A DNA stretch of 64,000 bases from Romanomermis culicivorax (taxonomy: Eukaryota; Nematoda; Enoplea; Mermithida; Mermithidae), in contig CAWUHX010000325.1 in NCBI GenBank assembly GCA_963922205.1, forward strand, positions 248,001-312,000, in the 5' to 3' direction. Shown here in pieces: positions 36,401-48,560 of this stretch (the first letter of the stretch is position 1; every line of letters starts with the position of its first letter). A program made the position numbers and the translations under genes. The notes under the pieces were generated by a model. It made no database searches. It saw only the letters and a program-made list of their open reading frames with translations, and had not been told where the DNA came from.

Positions 36401-36865
36401 ATTATTCTACCAAAGCTCATTAATTTAAATGTTCAGCGTCAAGACTGTACAGTAGAAGTGGATTTTCGAACTCACTCAAGCGCTGTTAATTTCAAGTGCT
36501 TTAGAATTCTGCAAAACTTCAATTGTAACTATGTGATAATGTGAGGGTGATATTTTTTTAAAGCCTTAACACATTCATCTGCACTGACACTATGACGCAA
36601 TGAGCAGCAGTCAAGACTAAGTCCGACGACGTTTTTGTGCTTTTGCTGTCTGCATTGGGCGGTAATATTGTTCCACCGCACACGCTGCAGTTAGTGCTCT
36701 GTGGGCAACTGACCACGCGCACTATCCATGGATAGGAATTGCGCACAGCTTCCGTGCCACCAATAATGCGCTGTCTCCTTATCAGGTATATGTTGGGATT
36801 TATTGCGGGTATGCCAAAAGGTAGCTTCGCCGGCGGATCCTGCGGTTGATAGGATGGGACATTGG
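33498..36865 (-). CDS. Secreted chymotrypsin-fold (S1) serine protease
   Basis: Four exons are recognised: 36865 to about 36591, 35427-35178, 34430-34276 and 33704-33498. Exon 1 ends a propeptide with RRQRIIGGTEA, so cleavage after Arg gives the classic IIGG N-terminus, and it carries the His motif LTAAHC. Exon 2 has the Asp motif in KSDNDLAIL. Exon 4 opens with GDSGGP, the catalytic Ser. Junctions 2/3 and 3/4 keep frame with good GT..AG sites. The exon 1 donor is less certain: HC or HCVI joined to PPQMYLKLG keeps frame, but its GT is weak. The residue equivalent to chymotrypsinogen 189 is Ser (SSICQGDSG), so chymotrypsin- or elastase-like rather than trypsin-like cleavage is inferred. The signal-peptide exon upstream of 36865 was not found. 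Introns are about 0.57-1.2 kb. Confidence 0.85.
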
Positions 36866-38764
36866 CTGTAAAACAAATACTGCATTAGATGATAAACACT
36901 TCGGGACAGGGTTGTTCAAGGAGGCTATTGCATAAATATTAGAGCTCATAAATTTATAGACTCATGATTTGTCAGAGAGTCAACTTTTATGAGCTCTAGC
37001 TCTATCATAAAATTTTTCACTTCTAAATGTCTTCCTCGGCTAATGCATTTTCGTTTCAAGGCATGTTTATATTGTTCTTGGTTCTAAAACACTGGCTCGT
37101 TCGCCTATTTTTGCATGGAAATCGTCAAAAAATTTTTGAGGAAAAAACTAATCAAGGTAGACAGGATAGTGCCTACCTTAATATGTTTGACTTTGAGCAC
37201 AGCAAAAATTGCACTCGGAACGGGATTGTGAAAAGACTATTCACCGGACGGACATGACAATTTGCAAGCATATAGAACTCAGTATCACCTATCATACTGT
37301 AGGTATACTGTAACAAAAGTTATCATAGTTCCCTAAATAGTGCGTATTCTAACCGATTAGCTTTAATGTGACATTAATATCTTCAGTAGGGTCATACGTC
37401 GGGACCCCCTCCGAATTTTTTCAAAATATGCAAATGCGACCTTAATCCATGTAAAGAAAAATCTCAAAACTCCGACCAGTAATAATTTCGCGAGTATTTG
37501 GTCTTTCTCGACGATTGTTGTTCCTATGGTTTGGCAGCTAATCGTGATTACAAAATATAGTTTTGCAGCAAATCGTGATGACGAAATAGTATTTACACTT
37601 TCCATTTCTACATACTATTTACAAGAATAAAACAGACAATAGGTGTCATTCCATGACAAGTGGCCCGGGGTCCTTGCTCGACCATCTGAGGTTTTGACCA
37701 AATTTTGTGTATCGATGCATCCAAGGTCCTTAACAGACTTCGGCTACATTTTTCCATACTACTCCCAAAATTTGAGGACCGTGTATTTTTACTACTTGGT
37801 AGCAAAAGCTCATACATTTTCATATTTTGAATTCTGTCACAAATCCAAACCTATGGTACTCAATGACAACTTATCGGCGAAACCCCCAAAATTTGACGGA
37901 AAAAACTGTCCCAGTGCGGCTATTGCTTTGGCGAAGAATCCAGTTTTACACATCATAAGTTTTGGGTATCCTAGTCAGTGCATTAATTATCAAATCAAAA
38001 ATTCGATTTTGTGACCACTTTACACTTTTTTGAAAGAACTATGCTATGCAGGATTTTCTAAATAGCATAGCCGGAATTAGAGTAAAAAGTGTTCAGGGCT
38101 GCAAACTTTAGCATCACAAGCTAGATTTTCAAGATGAACATGTAGCCCGAAAGAAAGTTGTAAATTCTTCAAAAAGTGGGTTCGCAAAAAACCCTGTAGC
38201 TCCTACAATTTTGGGAGTTATATAAAAAAAGTTTGCCGAAGTTTGTTCAGGACTCTGGGTGACATGTACACAAAATTTGGTCAAAAACCGAGTGGGGAAG
38301 ATTTTTAGAATTGAACCAATTAGCGTGGGAAGACTCTAACAAATTTTGTATATTAAAAGTGTATTATTGCATTTCATATTTTCGTTTCGCAAGTTGAAAT
38401 AATGAAAAGCAAGTAACAATACTGTGGCTATGCTTTTGGCTTATTAGGAATTCTCTTATTCACTGTGATGAAATTTTTTATCTTCAAAGATTCCTGTTTT
38501 TAACGTGCGTAGTTGCTAAACTTAATTTACGGATTTTTTTGAATTGAGAGCAAAATGTCAGAAAAAAGGTTCAAGTATCAATTTTTACGTGCGGATAAAG
38601 TAAGTTTAGTTTTTTAAAACTCTAGTGTCTTTTTTGCATTATACAAATAATTAATTTAAGTATAACACTATTTAACTACACCTGCTGCATATCTCTGTTT
38701 GCTGCATGTCTGTCTGATCACTGGTTGACAAAAATGTTCAATTTGTATGTTGAAAGCATTCTCG
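36866..38764. other. No gene recognised; repeat-like sequence from about 37636
   Basis: The signal exon of the serine protease should lie here or further right, but none was convincing. From about 37636 a 'gtgtcattccatgacaagtg' start leads into 370 bp that stays open on the plus strand (37643-38014) without a known domain. The region reads like a dispersed repeat, but no second copy or partner terminus is visible. Confidence 0.4.
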
Positions 38765-39895
38765 TGCGAAGAAACTAAAAATATCGATATTATACCAAAA
38801 ATGCCATATGACCAAAAAGTGAGAATATGATTGCTGACCCAGATTTTTAATCACTTAAAAGTATGAAACAAGACTCCTGATTGTTTAGCCACAAAAGGAC
38901 GGTACAAGCCTTTTCCTAAAAAATTCTGACTTGAAAAATTATCAAACTTACAAGTTGAACATATTATATGCCCACAGTTGTTTTCTGAAAAAAATTTTCT
39001 TTTATGTCTATATTGAGTTGTATTTTCTTGTCGATGTCGTGCCACCAGAGTTTATTTTTTCTTTGGCAATGATTTCAAAGACTTGTTTAACTGTATTACC
39101 TTTATTTACCACGTTTGAATAATTTAAATGCAAATGAACGATCATGACAAATAATAGTTGAACTTATATTTGTGCTTGTTCAATAACAATATAAGAATCT
39201 ATGTACTCAGGTTGATGTGTGAAGTAGCCTACTAATGTAATGAAGCACTTGAATACCAATACAAGACACTTAAAAATGGCAAACTAACTGTACATTTCAA
39301 CATTTCTCAATGATATGTTATATCATCAACATGAAAATTTGTACTGATGCACCCTGTATACGAATTTACCATTTTGTTTCCCATCGATCTTTCTATTGTT
39401 CTTATAACAGCAAGTTTTTGTTGAAGATTTTCATCTCAAAGAAAAGGCTTTTGATATAGTCAATATTTGTCATATATTTGTCATCAAATATGCATGGCTC
39501 ATTGTAGTCAAGTCAATTATGATGGAACTTCGTCCACTAACGAGGCTGCCATCTTATTGTGGTGCCTCATATGTTATATGAAAACTGAACTGGTAACCTT
39601 TTTTACAATACCATTACTGTAAAAAAATTATTTGGCAAGACTGAGTAATTGTAATCATACTTGCTTGTGGCATTTTAAGCAAGCCCATAACTGGACGCGT
39701 ATATTATGTTCAACTTGTAGGTTTGATAATTTTTTGAGTCAGAATTTTTTAGGAAAGGGCTTGTACTGTCCTTTTGTGGCTAATCAATCAGGAGTCTTGT
39801 TTCATACTTTTAAGTGGTTAAAAATCTGGGTCAGCAAACATATTCTCACTTTTTGGCCATATGGAATTTTTGGTATAATGTTATTATTCTCTTCG
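38765..39895. mobile_element. Long inverted repeat, arms about 200-230 bp
   Basis: About 38765-38995 is the reverse complement of about 39680-39895. Matching tracts include 'attataccaaaaat.cc', 'gacccagatttttaa', 'aaaagtatgaaacaagactc', 'gccacaaaaggac', 'ttcctaaaaaattctgac' and 'acaagttgaacata'. Translation of the arms in one direction gives NFLGKGLY and GVLFHTFK, so an old coding fragment may have been duplicated in inverted orientation. Spacer is about 690 bp without coding capacity. Confidence 0.7.
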
Positions 39896-40066
39896 GCAAT
39901 ATTTTATTGTTGTTTCTATTTCTTTCACCCTCGTAAATTTGCCCAACATAAGGCGTTTGTTATTTGTACCAGAGTTTAGCTATAATTAGTTCTCGGTTGG
40001 TAGGTCTACAAGGAACAAGTTTACGTGATATGGTAAAACAAAGCTATAGTACTAGAAAGTGTTTTA

Positions 40067-40276
40067 TTGACCCTTGGCTTGCCTGAGATCCAAGAAGCTC
40101 TTTATTTTTTCTATGGAGCTGACTCCTTCGATGTCATGGAAAAAGGTTGGGCTTTTAAGAAGCATAAGATATGTCCACTCTTGACAGAAAAGCAACATCA
40201 ATATTTGCTGGAAAAATACAACAGCGACAGTGTGTATGATCAAAATTCAGTGCTGAAGATGTTGATGAAGAAATGA
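40067..40276 (+). pseudogene. Decayed coding fragment (transposon-derived?)
   Basis: About 69 codons contain CPLLTEKQHQYLLEKYN, similar in pattern to LTEKHKEFLLSKFDEE at 26088. The frame has no plausible start and stops within the conserved part. A second orphan frame with no Met at about 40866-41015 ends EEEPYKDPAMFDLH and may belong to the same decayed gene. Confidence 0.3.
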
Positions 40277-41015
40277 GGAAAAATTCATCTTTTACCAGAT
40301 CTGATTTTCTCACACTACAATAAATTACCTGATTCTGGGTCAGGGAAGCTAGTCATTGATCAGGAAGTTGACATGCAAATTGACGATGGGGAACTGGTGG
40401 CGCAGACAAAGTTGCATGGCAATGGAGCACCACAGAAAAAAGAAAAAATGATTGTGAAATCATTCTACATTTTTATACTATTTTTCTTGGTTTATGCTGG
40501 CGCCCATGATTAAAATTTTTACCCAGCAAATCGTCTTCGATTTACACAAACATTTAGTGGTTCATCCACTTTCTTTAAAAATATTGTGTGTTTAATAAGT
40601 TACCATATATTTGCGTCAGTATATGGTAAGTTTACAAAGGGTTTTAGGCCCAGGCTTACATCTCTTGCACATGTCAGTCAGAAGAAAGACCTCTCGAGGG
40701 ATTCTTCATTGTCGTTCCTTCCAGTAGATATATATTTTCCTCTGGGAGTCTGCGAGGTCCCCTTGTAAGGGCCCATTTATTGGTAGGTGTTTATTGTTGT
40801 TGTCAGGTCTGGGCGAGAACTGTTGCACTATATCTGAGGCCTAGCCAAGGAGAAGTTCTAACTAGTTTCGACCAACCTATGTTTCTATAATCCCTAAGGA
40901 AAGACCTGCACAACATGGTAATGAAGATGAAGAAGAACCCTACAAAGATCCAGCGATGTTTGATCTTCATTTAGAATTTGAAAGTGAACTACTGGAAACA
41001 AATAGTTTTGAATAA

Positions 41016-42777
41016 TTATTTCAATAATTAGCATATGGATAAGATTTTTTAAAACATTTCATCTGGTTTAGATCAAATACTTCTAATGGGTCTAAGTAGA
41101 TTTTATTTTGACCTCTTATAATCTGAAAAGTTTGTCAGTTTTTGCTGAAAATTTGAACATTCTTTCATCCTACAGTGAACCAATACCTTGATGCAACTTG
41201 TTGGGTATGTAGCTATATACTCTGGATGCAATTTACTCGATTTGTACTTCACTTGATAATATTTCAACTAAATGAAACACAAATTTGAGCCTGAATTTTT
41301 TTCAACAATATCAAAAATGTACCTATTTTACTTTGTATAATTTTCCATGTAAGAGATAACGATATTACGACTGAACCTTATGGCTATATGGTCAAGAGGT
41401 CAGCCGACAATGCATAAAAGTTTTACTTCGATTATTACACTTTTGAGTGAATGAGTACTAAACAAAAAATTTCATAATTCGATTCAAAAATGGCTTCTGC
41501 CTGTTGTTTCACTGTGGCACACTCAATGCCTCTTTACTTTTGATGAAACCTAGCATGTATGTGACCAAGGAGCCCAGCTGTAACATAGTGGAGTTTGATC
41601 AATGACACCCATCATTTGACTTTATGGAATACAAATATGTGTGAATTTGGGCCATTGACAATTGCTAAAAATTGAAATTTAAAGTGTAGTGTAAAACATA
41701 ATTTTTATGCTACATATAAATATATGTGCCATGCTTATACACTAAACATTGTTACATACATTGACAGAGCCTTTCTCAGGGATTTAATGGTTCCCGGCGA
41801 ACTCAGGTTTAGCAGCTCTCAATTTTTTCCATATTCATTGTACACAACACCATTTTTAGGCAGGTGATTTACTACTTTGTACTGTTTGCATATAACATTA
41901 GAAAATTGCATCAAGGCCTGCTAGAAAAGGCATTCTTCGAAAAATTTCAGTGGCCCTGGGCAGCCGCCCTGTCCGCCCTGCCCCAAAGAATGGCTCTGTA
42001 TACTGACAAAGTATTATTGATTGACATTGCATGCCTAATTACTTATAGGCTTTTAATGATTGTGACCTAAAATTTTGAAAATTGCAAAAAATTTCAATCT
42101 TTGGATTGAGTTTCAACGTGAATTTTGATTTTTAGATCAAATGGATATTGACATGTTGTTCAGTGCAACAAACTGTTTTTTGAGGTATGATTAATTTTTT
42201 ACTTATCACAACCTTGGCTGAGCCTCAGAATTATTGTGTCTTAGATAGGCTATAATGCCTTTGGCAAGTAACATGGAAATGAGGCGAAGGGAGTCAACTT
42301 ATACAGCATTCTGGCGTTCTCAAGTGTGTTTTATAAATGTTTTGTAGGAACAATTAAGGATATTTTAAGGGATTTACTGTAGAAGAAATATTAAGAAACC
42401 TATTGGTGAGTATGTTCTTGTAACTTTTTTGTGAAACGGATTAAATACACAACATAGGGTGTGGTGATGATTTTCTGGATTGAAAGCGTCATACTTCTAT
42501 TTTATGGCTGCATGCGCTCCATGATTGGAAGAGCATGATTTTTCACAAGTTTTCAATTCCCGATTTTGAATAGGTTAAAGTCTTGACTTTATGCTTTATT
42601 TTTCAATCTCAATAAAAAATCATGCGCCAAATTATCCAGTGCTCGGGAAGAACATTATGCTGTGAGGTGTACTCGACCACCTGCATCTAGGACACTCTGA
42701 AGAATCAATTACAATAACAAGCAGATGTCTGAGAAGGAATCTTTATACATACTGTAGTCAAACAAGATCTCAATCGT
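41016..42777. other. No gene recognised
   Basis: AT-rich intergenic sequence. An open frame at 41864-42070 has no supporting feature. Confidence 0.45.
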
Positions 42778-44381
42778 TTACAGTCGTTTGAATGTGCCTG
42801 TATATCCACATTTTAACATCTTGGAAGACTCGCCTTTGCCACCACTAGTAAAGTAAATGTGCATTGAATTTGCATTGGCGTTATTCCATAAAGCTTTCGA
42901 TGCCATTGCTTCCATAGTGCCTGAGCCCAACAATACGCACCTGGACAAAGGTGCCACGTAGTTCATAGCTCGACAAGGTGGATGGGCGTTGCATAAGATT
43001 AAACAGTCGGTCATTGTTCTTGTCGTCTGGTATCCTGTAAAGAAAGCTTGCCCGTGGGCAGTTTGATGAAAAATCAAGCTTTACATCATTTTTATGTAGT
43101 TTTGATTTAGTATATTATGAATGACTCGGATGTTTCATCTGAATCATCGTAACATTGTGCTATGTTATTATCTCATAATTCATTATGTTGCATATTGTTG
43201 TATTTGGCGCTATGCCGTTAGGACGCAAGACATTAGGGAGAAAGGGCATTAGGACGCAGTGCATAAGGACGCAAGAACATCTGGGGGCAGACATTAGGAC
43301 ACAGGAAATTGAGATAGACATGAGGATGCACGACATTAGGGGGCAAGGTCATCAACGCGCAAGGATGCTAGGATGCAGAACCCATAGCATCCGAGAACGA
43401 TAGGTGTAAACTTTTTTGGATTTATGATCTCATGACATACCGAGCATACACGTAAGAGAAAGGTTTTTAATCTAAGCCTAAGCTGAATGTTTCCAAAACT
43501 TTATCCAATTTTATGGTTTCTTGCAGTCGACAATTGGCTTGAAACATCCTTCCATTTGATAGAAGCACTAATAGAATAGCAGGCGCTGATGACAACTCGC
43601 AAAATGCTGGCTATCAGCCTACAGTGTTTAAGAAATCGACTTATCGACTGATCAATCAACGTTTTCAGAATTTCATAGTTAGTTATTAAAGCCAGAAATT
43701 GTTCAATTTTATACGTGGATGTTCGAACAATCTTGCTTTTTAGGGCGCCCACTTGTGCTGATTGCTTAAAAAATAGATTCCATCAGCACTAATAACTTTT
43801 CAAACGTCTCGATTCTGGTTTCATCAAGGAGACTTAAGGTCCGGCTGATCAGCAGCTTAACTCTGTATGTTATACAATTGCCGTTCATGAATTATTTTGT
43901 GACAAGTTTTTAATGTTATATATCATGTCTTCTTGTATCCTTAGTTCTGCGGTCTAAAGTCTGCGTCCTCATGCCTTTCGTCCTAATGTCCTACATCCTA
44001 ATGCCTCACATCCTAATGTCCTGCATTTTAAAGTCCCTGAGTACTGTGACCTGTGACCTATTGTCTGCGTCCTAATGCCTTGCGTATAAGAGGCAATACG
44101 CGTCATGATTATATTTGTTATTTATAATATTTTTGTTTTTACTTCTCCTGGTACATTTTCATCCTAAAACTGGAAACACTCGTCGCAAAGAACTACCTGT
44201 TCTTTGAAAAAGGATGTAAGAACAGACCTTGTATATCGAAGAAATGGAAACCGGCCATGAATCTCGATGACCCATATCCCAAATTTGGATAGGACATGTT
44301 CAATAAAGGCACGTCAAATTTGTCAGGGTAAAGAGCGTCGTTTCCAGCTTTGGCAATGAGGCTCCAGGGATCAACACCAGC
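42778..44381 (-). CDS. PAN/apple-domain protein, last two exons
   Basis: Exons 44381-44228 and 43034-42778 join in phase 1 and reach a stop. The first contains GVDPWSLIAKAG and ends at MAGFHFFDIQ. The second continues GYQTTRTMTDCLILCNAH, then PPCRAMNY and SRCVLLGS, the spaced cysteines of a PAN/apple module, and closes with a Cys near the C-terminus. PAN domains bind proteins or carbohydrates, usually in secreted or membrane-anchored molecules. Upstream exons with the signal peptide were not recognised. The donor between them reads AAG|gtctgt, which is acceptable but not strong. The 1,193-nt intron contains the foldback-like element at 43205-44095. Confidence 0.6.
43205..44095. mobile_element. 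Second foldback-like element, own minisatellite arms
   Basis: The left array (43205-43395) has units like 'cattaggacgcaag' and 'cattagggggcaag'. The right array (43950-44095) has the inverted form 'gcgtcctaatgccttg' and 'catcctaatgtcctgc'. Unit length is about 14-16 bp. The roughly 550-bp centre includes a partial copy (43813-43890) of the palindromic MITE found whole at 50481-50620. It lies entirely in the PAN gene intron. Array sequence differs from the element at 10.1-11.6 kb but the architecture is the same. Confidence 0.7.
43813..43890 (+). repeat. Partial copy of palindromic MITE
   Basis: 'ggtttcatcaaggagactta', 'cagcttaactctgtatgtta' and 'caattgccgtt' follow the order and spacing of 50489-50573. 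The right inverted-repeat half is absent, so this copy was truncated or recombined. Confidence 0.75.
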
Positions 44382-45143
44382 CTTCAAAAATGAATACTTT
44401 TATGCTCACCAGATTCATAGCATAGTGAAATAGTACTCAACAGTGCAATTTGGAAACTCGTCAAAAAAGCAACGAAAAACAATATCTAATATTAAAAGAA
44501 AACAATAAAAGACTGCTCATGGCGTCGTCGTTCTGCGTCCAATTTTCAGAATAACATTCATGTCGCATTTTTGCTGTATTACTGCTGTGTTTGATCTCTC
44601 CTAATTTTACATTTCGTGATCTCATATCAATTATATGTGCACTCGTATATATATTCACATAGTTTTGCCAATCTTTCGCTGAAATATCTCAGTTTTTGCC
44701 TATTTTTTGCTGTTTTCCACATTATTTTTCATGCCATTTTTCATCCCGAATGAATTTTTTGTAATCAATTTTTGCGTCCTTGCACCCACTTTTTTGGCAG
44801 TTTTATTTCAATTTTCAGTATTTTATTCAACAATTTCTCATTCATCTCCAACTTCGGTGACATTTTAGCTTACTTCATGTTATTTTTTCATGAAAATTAG
44901 TTTTTTATGTCCTACTTTTCACAATTTTTTGGTAGAGCATATTTTACTGGGTTTTCGCGCTACTTTAACATTTTACTGACAGGTCATTTACATCAAAAGT
45001 CTATAAATAGGAATACTTTTATGAATATATTACAAGAAAAATAAAGACGACAAACTAATTCTGTAGCATACCTGAATTTTTCTTCTCTTCATTAATCTGG
45101 GGAAACTGAAGTTCGGGTTTCCCCATAAGCCTCATAACTGTTA
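44382..45143. other. No gene recognised
   Basis: The next upstream exon of the PAN-domain gene may lie here but was not identified. Confidence 0.45.
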
Positions 45144-45707
45144 AGGCCCTGTTATACTTCACCGCGGGGCGCCCACCGCTTTCAAAGTTCAACTCAAACA
45201 AAATTTTCGAACAACTTATGTGCCGTAAAACTGTAATATGTTGTTGCTATAACATATTGATGCATACTATAACATCTGTATATGCAGTTCAATCACATTT
45301 TTTACATGAATTGTGAATTATGACACTTTTCATGTATTATTTTATCATGCCTCTTAATAATACATGCACAACATAGAAATTCTGCGGGGACGCAGCCAGT
45401 ACAAGCAGTATGTTTTTCTAACATCCAAGCATCTATATTAGCCAAATATGTGAAATTATTTGCTTGGACAGCATTTTTTAAAGTTTTAACGCTATTTCTT
45501 TGAATCAAGTACGCTTCGTTTGGAGAGATCGTTCAACTACGGTATCATTTTCATTCATGATGACTTTCTCTTCTCTCTTGATCATTTTTTCGTTCGTCAT
45601 CTTCTCAATCATTGCAAGAGGGTCAGATCTGCTGGGGGGTCACTACCCAAAAGAAAAAGCGGCGCCGCGTGGAGCGCGGTACCTCGCGGTGAAGTATGAC
45701 AGGTCCT
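45144..45707. mobile_element. PIF/Harbinger-type MITE with TTA target duplication
   Basis: The left end 'aggccctgttatacttcacc' pairs with the right end 'ggtgaagtatgacaggtcct'. TTA flanks both sides (45141-45143 and 45708-45710). Subterminal GC-rich 'gcggggcgcc' and 'ggcgccgcg' also pair. No transposase is encoded. Confidence 0.75.
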
Positions 45708-45856
45708 TTATACCTATCCGAAAGTGTATTACAGGGAAACTCGGACAGGCTTCAGACGCAGTTCCTGAGAAGTTCGGCCCCCGGAGTGGGCTACTCCGCG
45801 GATTTTCTCTTTCGGCATTGCAGAAAGTGGAGTAGTGGCGGAGTTCGTATTCCTTA

Positions 45857-46081
45857 AGGGTCATTTATACTTGCCTTTTTCGACGGAACAGAACGGAACC
45901 GATCGCTAACAGCTTAAAACGTTCAGCCTGAAAATCAACTTTAGATCGCAAAGGATAACTGCAATTTTCTAGAAAATGACCGACGGTAACCTCCAACCGA
46001 ACCGAACGGAACGAAAATTTCCCTTTCGTTCGGTAATGTTTTCCGTTCCGTTCCGCCGAAAAGGCAAGTATAAATCACCCT
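45857..46081. mobile_element. Short PIF/Harbinger-type MITE, 225 bp, TTA target duplication
   Basis: The left end 'agggtcatttatacttgcc' and right end 'ggcaagtataaatcaccct' are near-perfect inverted repeats, extended inward by 'cgacggaacagaacggaac' against its complement. TTA flanks at 45854-45856 and 46082-46084 are identical. It lies 150 bp from the previous element but has unrelated termini. Confidence 0.8.
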
Positions 46082-46084
46082 TTA

Positions 46085-47620
46085 GGTAAACAGCGGAGCA
46101 GTGGCAAAAAACAAGAAGAAAAAAGTCGTCACATTTTTCACAATGGATTTCCGCCGTTCTCCGCGAGTTCATCGATTTTATCACTTTTCTGTGGCAGACC
46201 AATTTACACAGTTTTTTCCTCAATCGACTATTTTTGAGGAATTTTTTTTAATTGGGGAAAATTTTTTTGTGCTTAGGCATCACTTTGGGAAAAAATTTTT
46301 TGATGGTCAAGTTCGTACTTTTATGTCTATTTCATTTTAGATTATTTTTCCGGAAAATACCTCATTGCTTTATTATTTTCCAACAACGATTGCGTCGCTC
46401 CCTTTTTTCTTAGTTCTACGTCACAAATTCCGGCAACTTCACGAAAATTAACAGACTTTTTCTGCATTAACCAGAAGAAGAGAAATGCTGAGAACCCAGT
46501 AGTCATGAAAATGTGCATTCCATCAATTTTGGCAATCAAATGGAAGTTGGAACATCTGCTCAAGCCGAACCCGAAATTCATGATGACAAGAAATTTGCCG
46601 AAACCGTTGTTGATGTAGAAGCTTGTACTTTATAGAATTATGCAATTAATTCAGATGCCGAGCACAAAAAGACTCTGCAACACAACAACAACAAAAAACG
46701 GTCGTTTCGAATCGATTGACAATCTGAATTCACTTGGCTAGAAAAGTTCTCGAATAGTGAAGTCAATTGTACAATCCGCGAACAAAGCAAATGAATTATT
46801 ATCTTGCTTGGCTCTTGTAAAGACACTTAAATATTCATATTTATGAGCAGGTCAAATCTTTTTGAAAAAATGTCGGTTTTTGGTGGAATAAGATGCAAGT
46901 TAATGAGAAATATTGAAGTTTGCAACTGGGTTGAATCTTTTTTTCATAAGTTTCAAATTTTTCAGGAACTTCGAACATTTGGATGACTGGCGAAGTGTAT
47001 TCTAACCTCTTTTGTATTGATTACATTCTACATTTTGTAAAATACGGTAGAAGCAAGAAAAACGGCTATAATTACATTAGCTGTGGTAATTCTAGAGAAG
47101 ATTCTAGCTGAAAAATTAGGAATAATGATAACGTAATTTTGATTTTGAATTTCAGTAAAGTTTACAATCTTATGGCTCCTTTGCAGTCCAGAGGCAGTGT
47201 TTCACCACATGAAATATTTTTTATATTTGTTGATTCTATCAAATGTGGCTAACATGTTTATATTTTTTGTTGTTATTTATAGTCTATTCATTTTCAAATG
47301 ATCTTCGGAAAGTAAAATAATCCATAGGAGTCGTTGAGCAGACAATAAACCTTGATCGTAGGCGGAAATCTTTTTCTCTCGATTTGTTCGCCTTACTGCT
47401 ATAGTTAACTAAAGAAAAAAGTGCCCGTATATGCGAGTTGTTAAATATTTGCATGAGCATATTCAAGCGTGCCGAAGCTCATTTGGAAAAAATATACAGC
47501 AGATCAACTGCTCGCAACGTTTCTATTGTTTTATGCACTTATGCAAGTTTCAGTGAAAAAAGCAAACAGGAAAATGGCTAACGTAAAGCTACTTAATTTG
47601 CCGGTCTAGGATAGTTCGGG
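46085..47620. other. No gene recognised
   Basis: An open frame at 46101-46340 (+) begins just after the MITE and reads QFTQFFPQSTIFEEF near its middle. It might be a transposon gene scrap but I cannot assign it. Other frames are unsupported. Confidence 0.4.
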
Positions 47621-47624
47621 GCCT

Positions 47625-48560
47625 ACACTACTTCGACGCTAATCAGTTCGGCGCTGGGCAATTTCAGCACCAGCCATTTCAGCGTGAATCATTTTGGTGC
47701 CATACAATTCGGCATCAGCCATTTTTGCACCTGACATAAAATTTTATATGTAAAAACAAAATAATGAGTAATAAGCATGATTTCCGCAGTTACTTTCAGA
47801 ACTTGAGTTGTGCAATAGAGTGAAGCCCAATTTAGAAGCGCAGTCGCCGACTGTCACCGATTGTCGGCGACAAAAATCCTAGGATAATTGGGCTTCCTGC
47901 AAACTGCCCATTCCTTCTATTTATTCCTTAGAATCATCGACTGTCGTTGATAGTCGCCAATTGTCGGTGACAAAAATCCTAGGATTTTTCACTTCTGAGT
48001 AGGGCTTAATCCTAGGATTTTTGATTGGAAAACGGACAATGGTTAGTTGAGTTGACTCACAAAGTTTCAATCCGATGCGACAGCATAAAATTATAGAAAT
48101 GTGAGTTAGTACTTGCTTTACACTTTTTAAGATAGCATTTCGGAAGAATAGAAGAGTATTAATTCGATTTATCTTACCCGCCAATCCAACATGCCAGATG
48201 AAACATGCATTCCAAGTAACGCAATCCTCGGCACTCTTCTACAAAACTATTTCTAAAAGTAACTGGAGAAATAACGTTGATTATGTCTAGTTTTATTGGC
48301 AAACAATAAGGTAATTTGGAAAGCATAAAAACATAAAAACATAGACAACAACGTAAGCAAGACACAGAGGAGAACAAAAGAAATACAAAGAAAAATATAA
48401 GATAAAGACGGAATAAAATGGAAAAAGGAAGAAGGTAAAGAAAACGGAAAAAATAGACAAAAAAGCAGAGGGACGCCGAAATGGCTGTCGCTGAAATTGC
48501 TGGCGCCGAATTGGCTGGAGCCGAAATGGCAGGGCCGAATCGTGGCTTCGAAATGGTGCA
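47625..48560. mobile_element. Third foldback-like element, shares inner core with the first
   Basis: The left array (about 47625-47745) has 'ttcggcgctgggcaattt'- and 'cagcaccagccatttcag'-like units. The right array (about 48470-48560) is the inverted form with 'gccgaaatggctgtcgctga'. Just inside the right array, 48310-48465 is purine-rich and contains 'gaaatacaaagaaaaatata' together with 'gcaagacacag', matching 'gaaataaatacaaagaaaaa' and 'gcaacacacag' in the same order and distance from the right array of the 10.1-11.6 kb element. The left part is interrupted by MITE sequence at 47823-48008. A further array at 48835-48905 has the left-arm orientation. Confidence 0.6.
47823..48008. repeat. Two fragments of the 'agcccaattcag' MITE family
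   Basis: 47823-47896 is bounded by 'gaagcccaatttag' and 'ataattgggcttc'. 47931-48008 repeats 'cgactgtcgttgatagtcgc', 'gacaaaaatcctaggat' and ends 'gggctta'. The 'gactgtcg' motif and terminus link it to 7533-8072 and 31558-31610. Confidence 0.65.

Noticed and set aside
37643..38014. Protein-coding gene of 123 codons
   Set aside because: No domain, no splice support, and the sequence context looks like a dispersed repeat.
42778..44381. Retroposed or prokaryotic origin of the PAN-domain exons
   Set aside because: The two parts are separated by an intron with in-phase GT..AG borders, as in an ordinary host gene.
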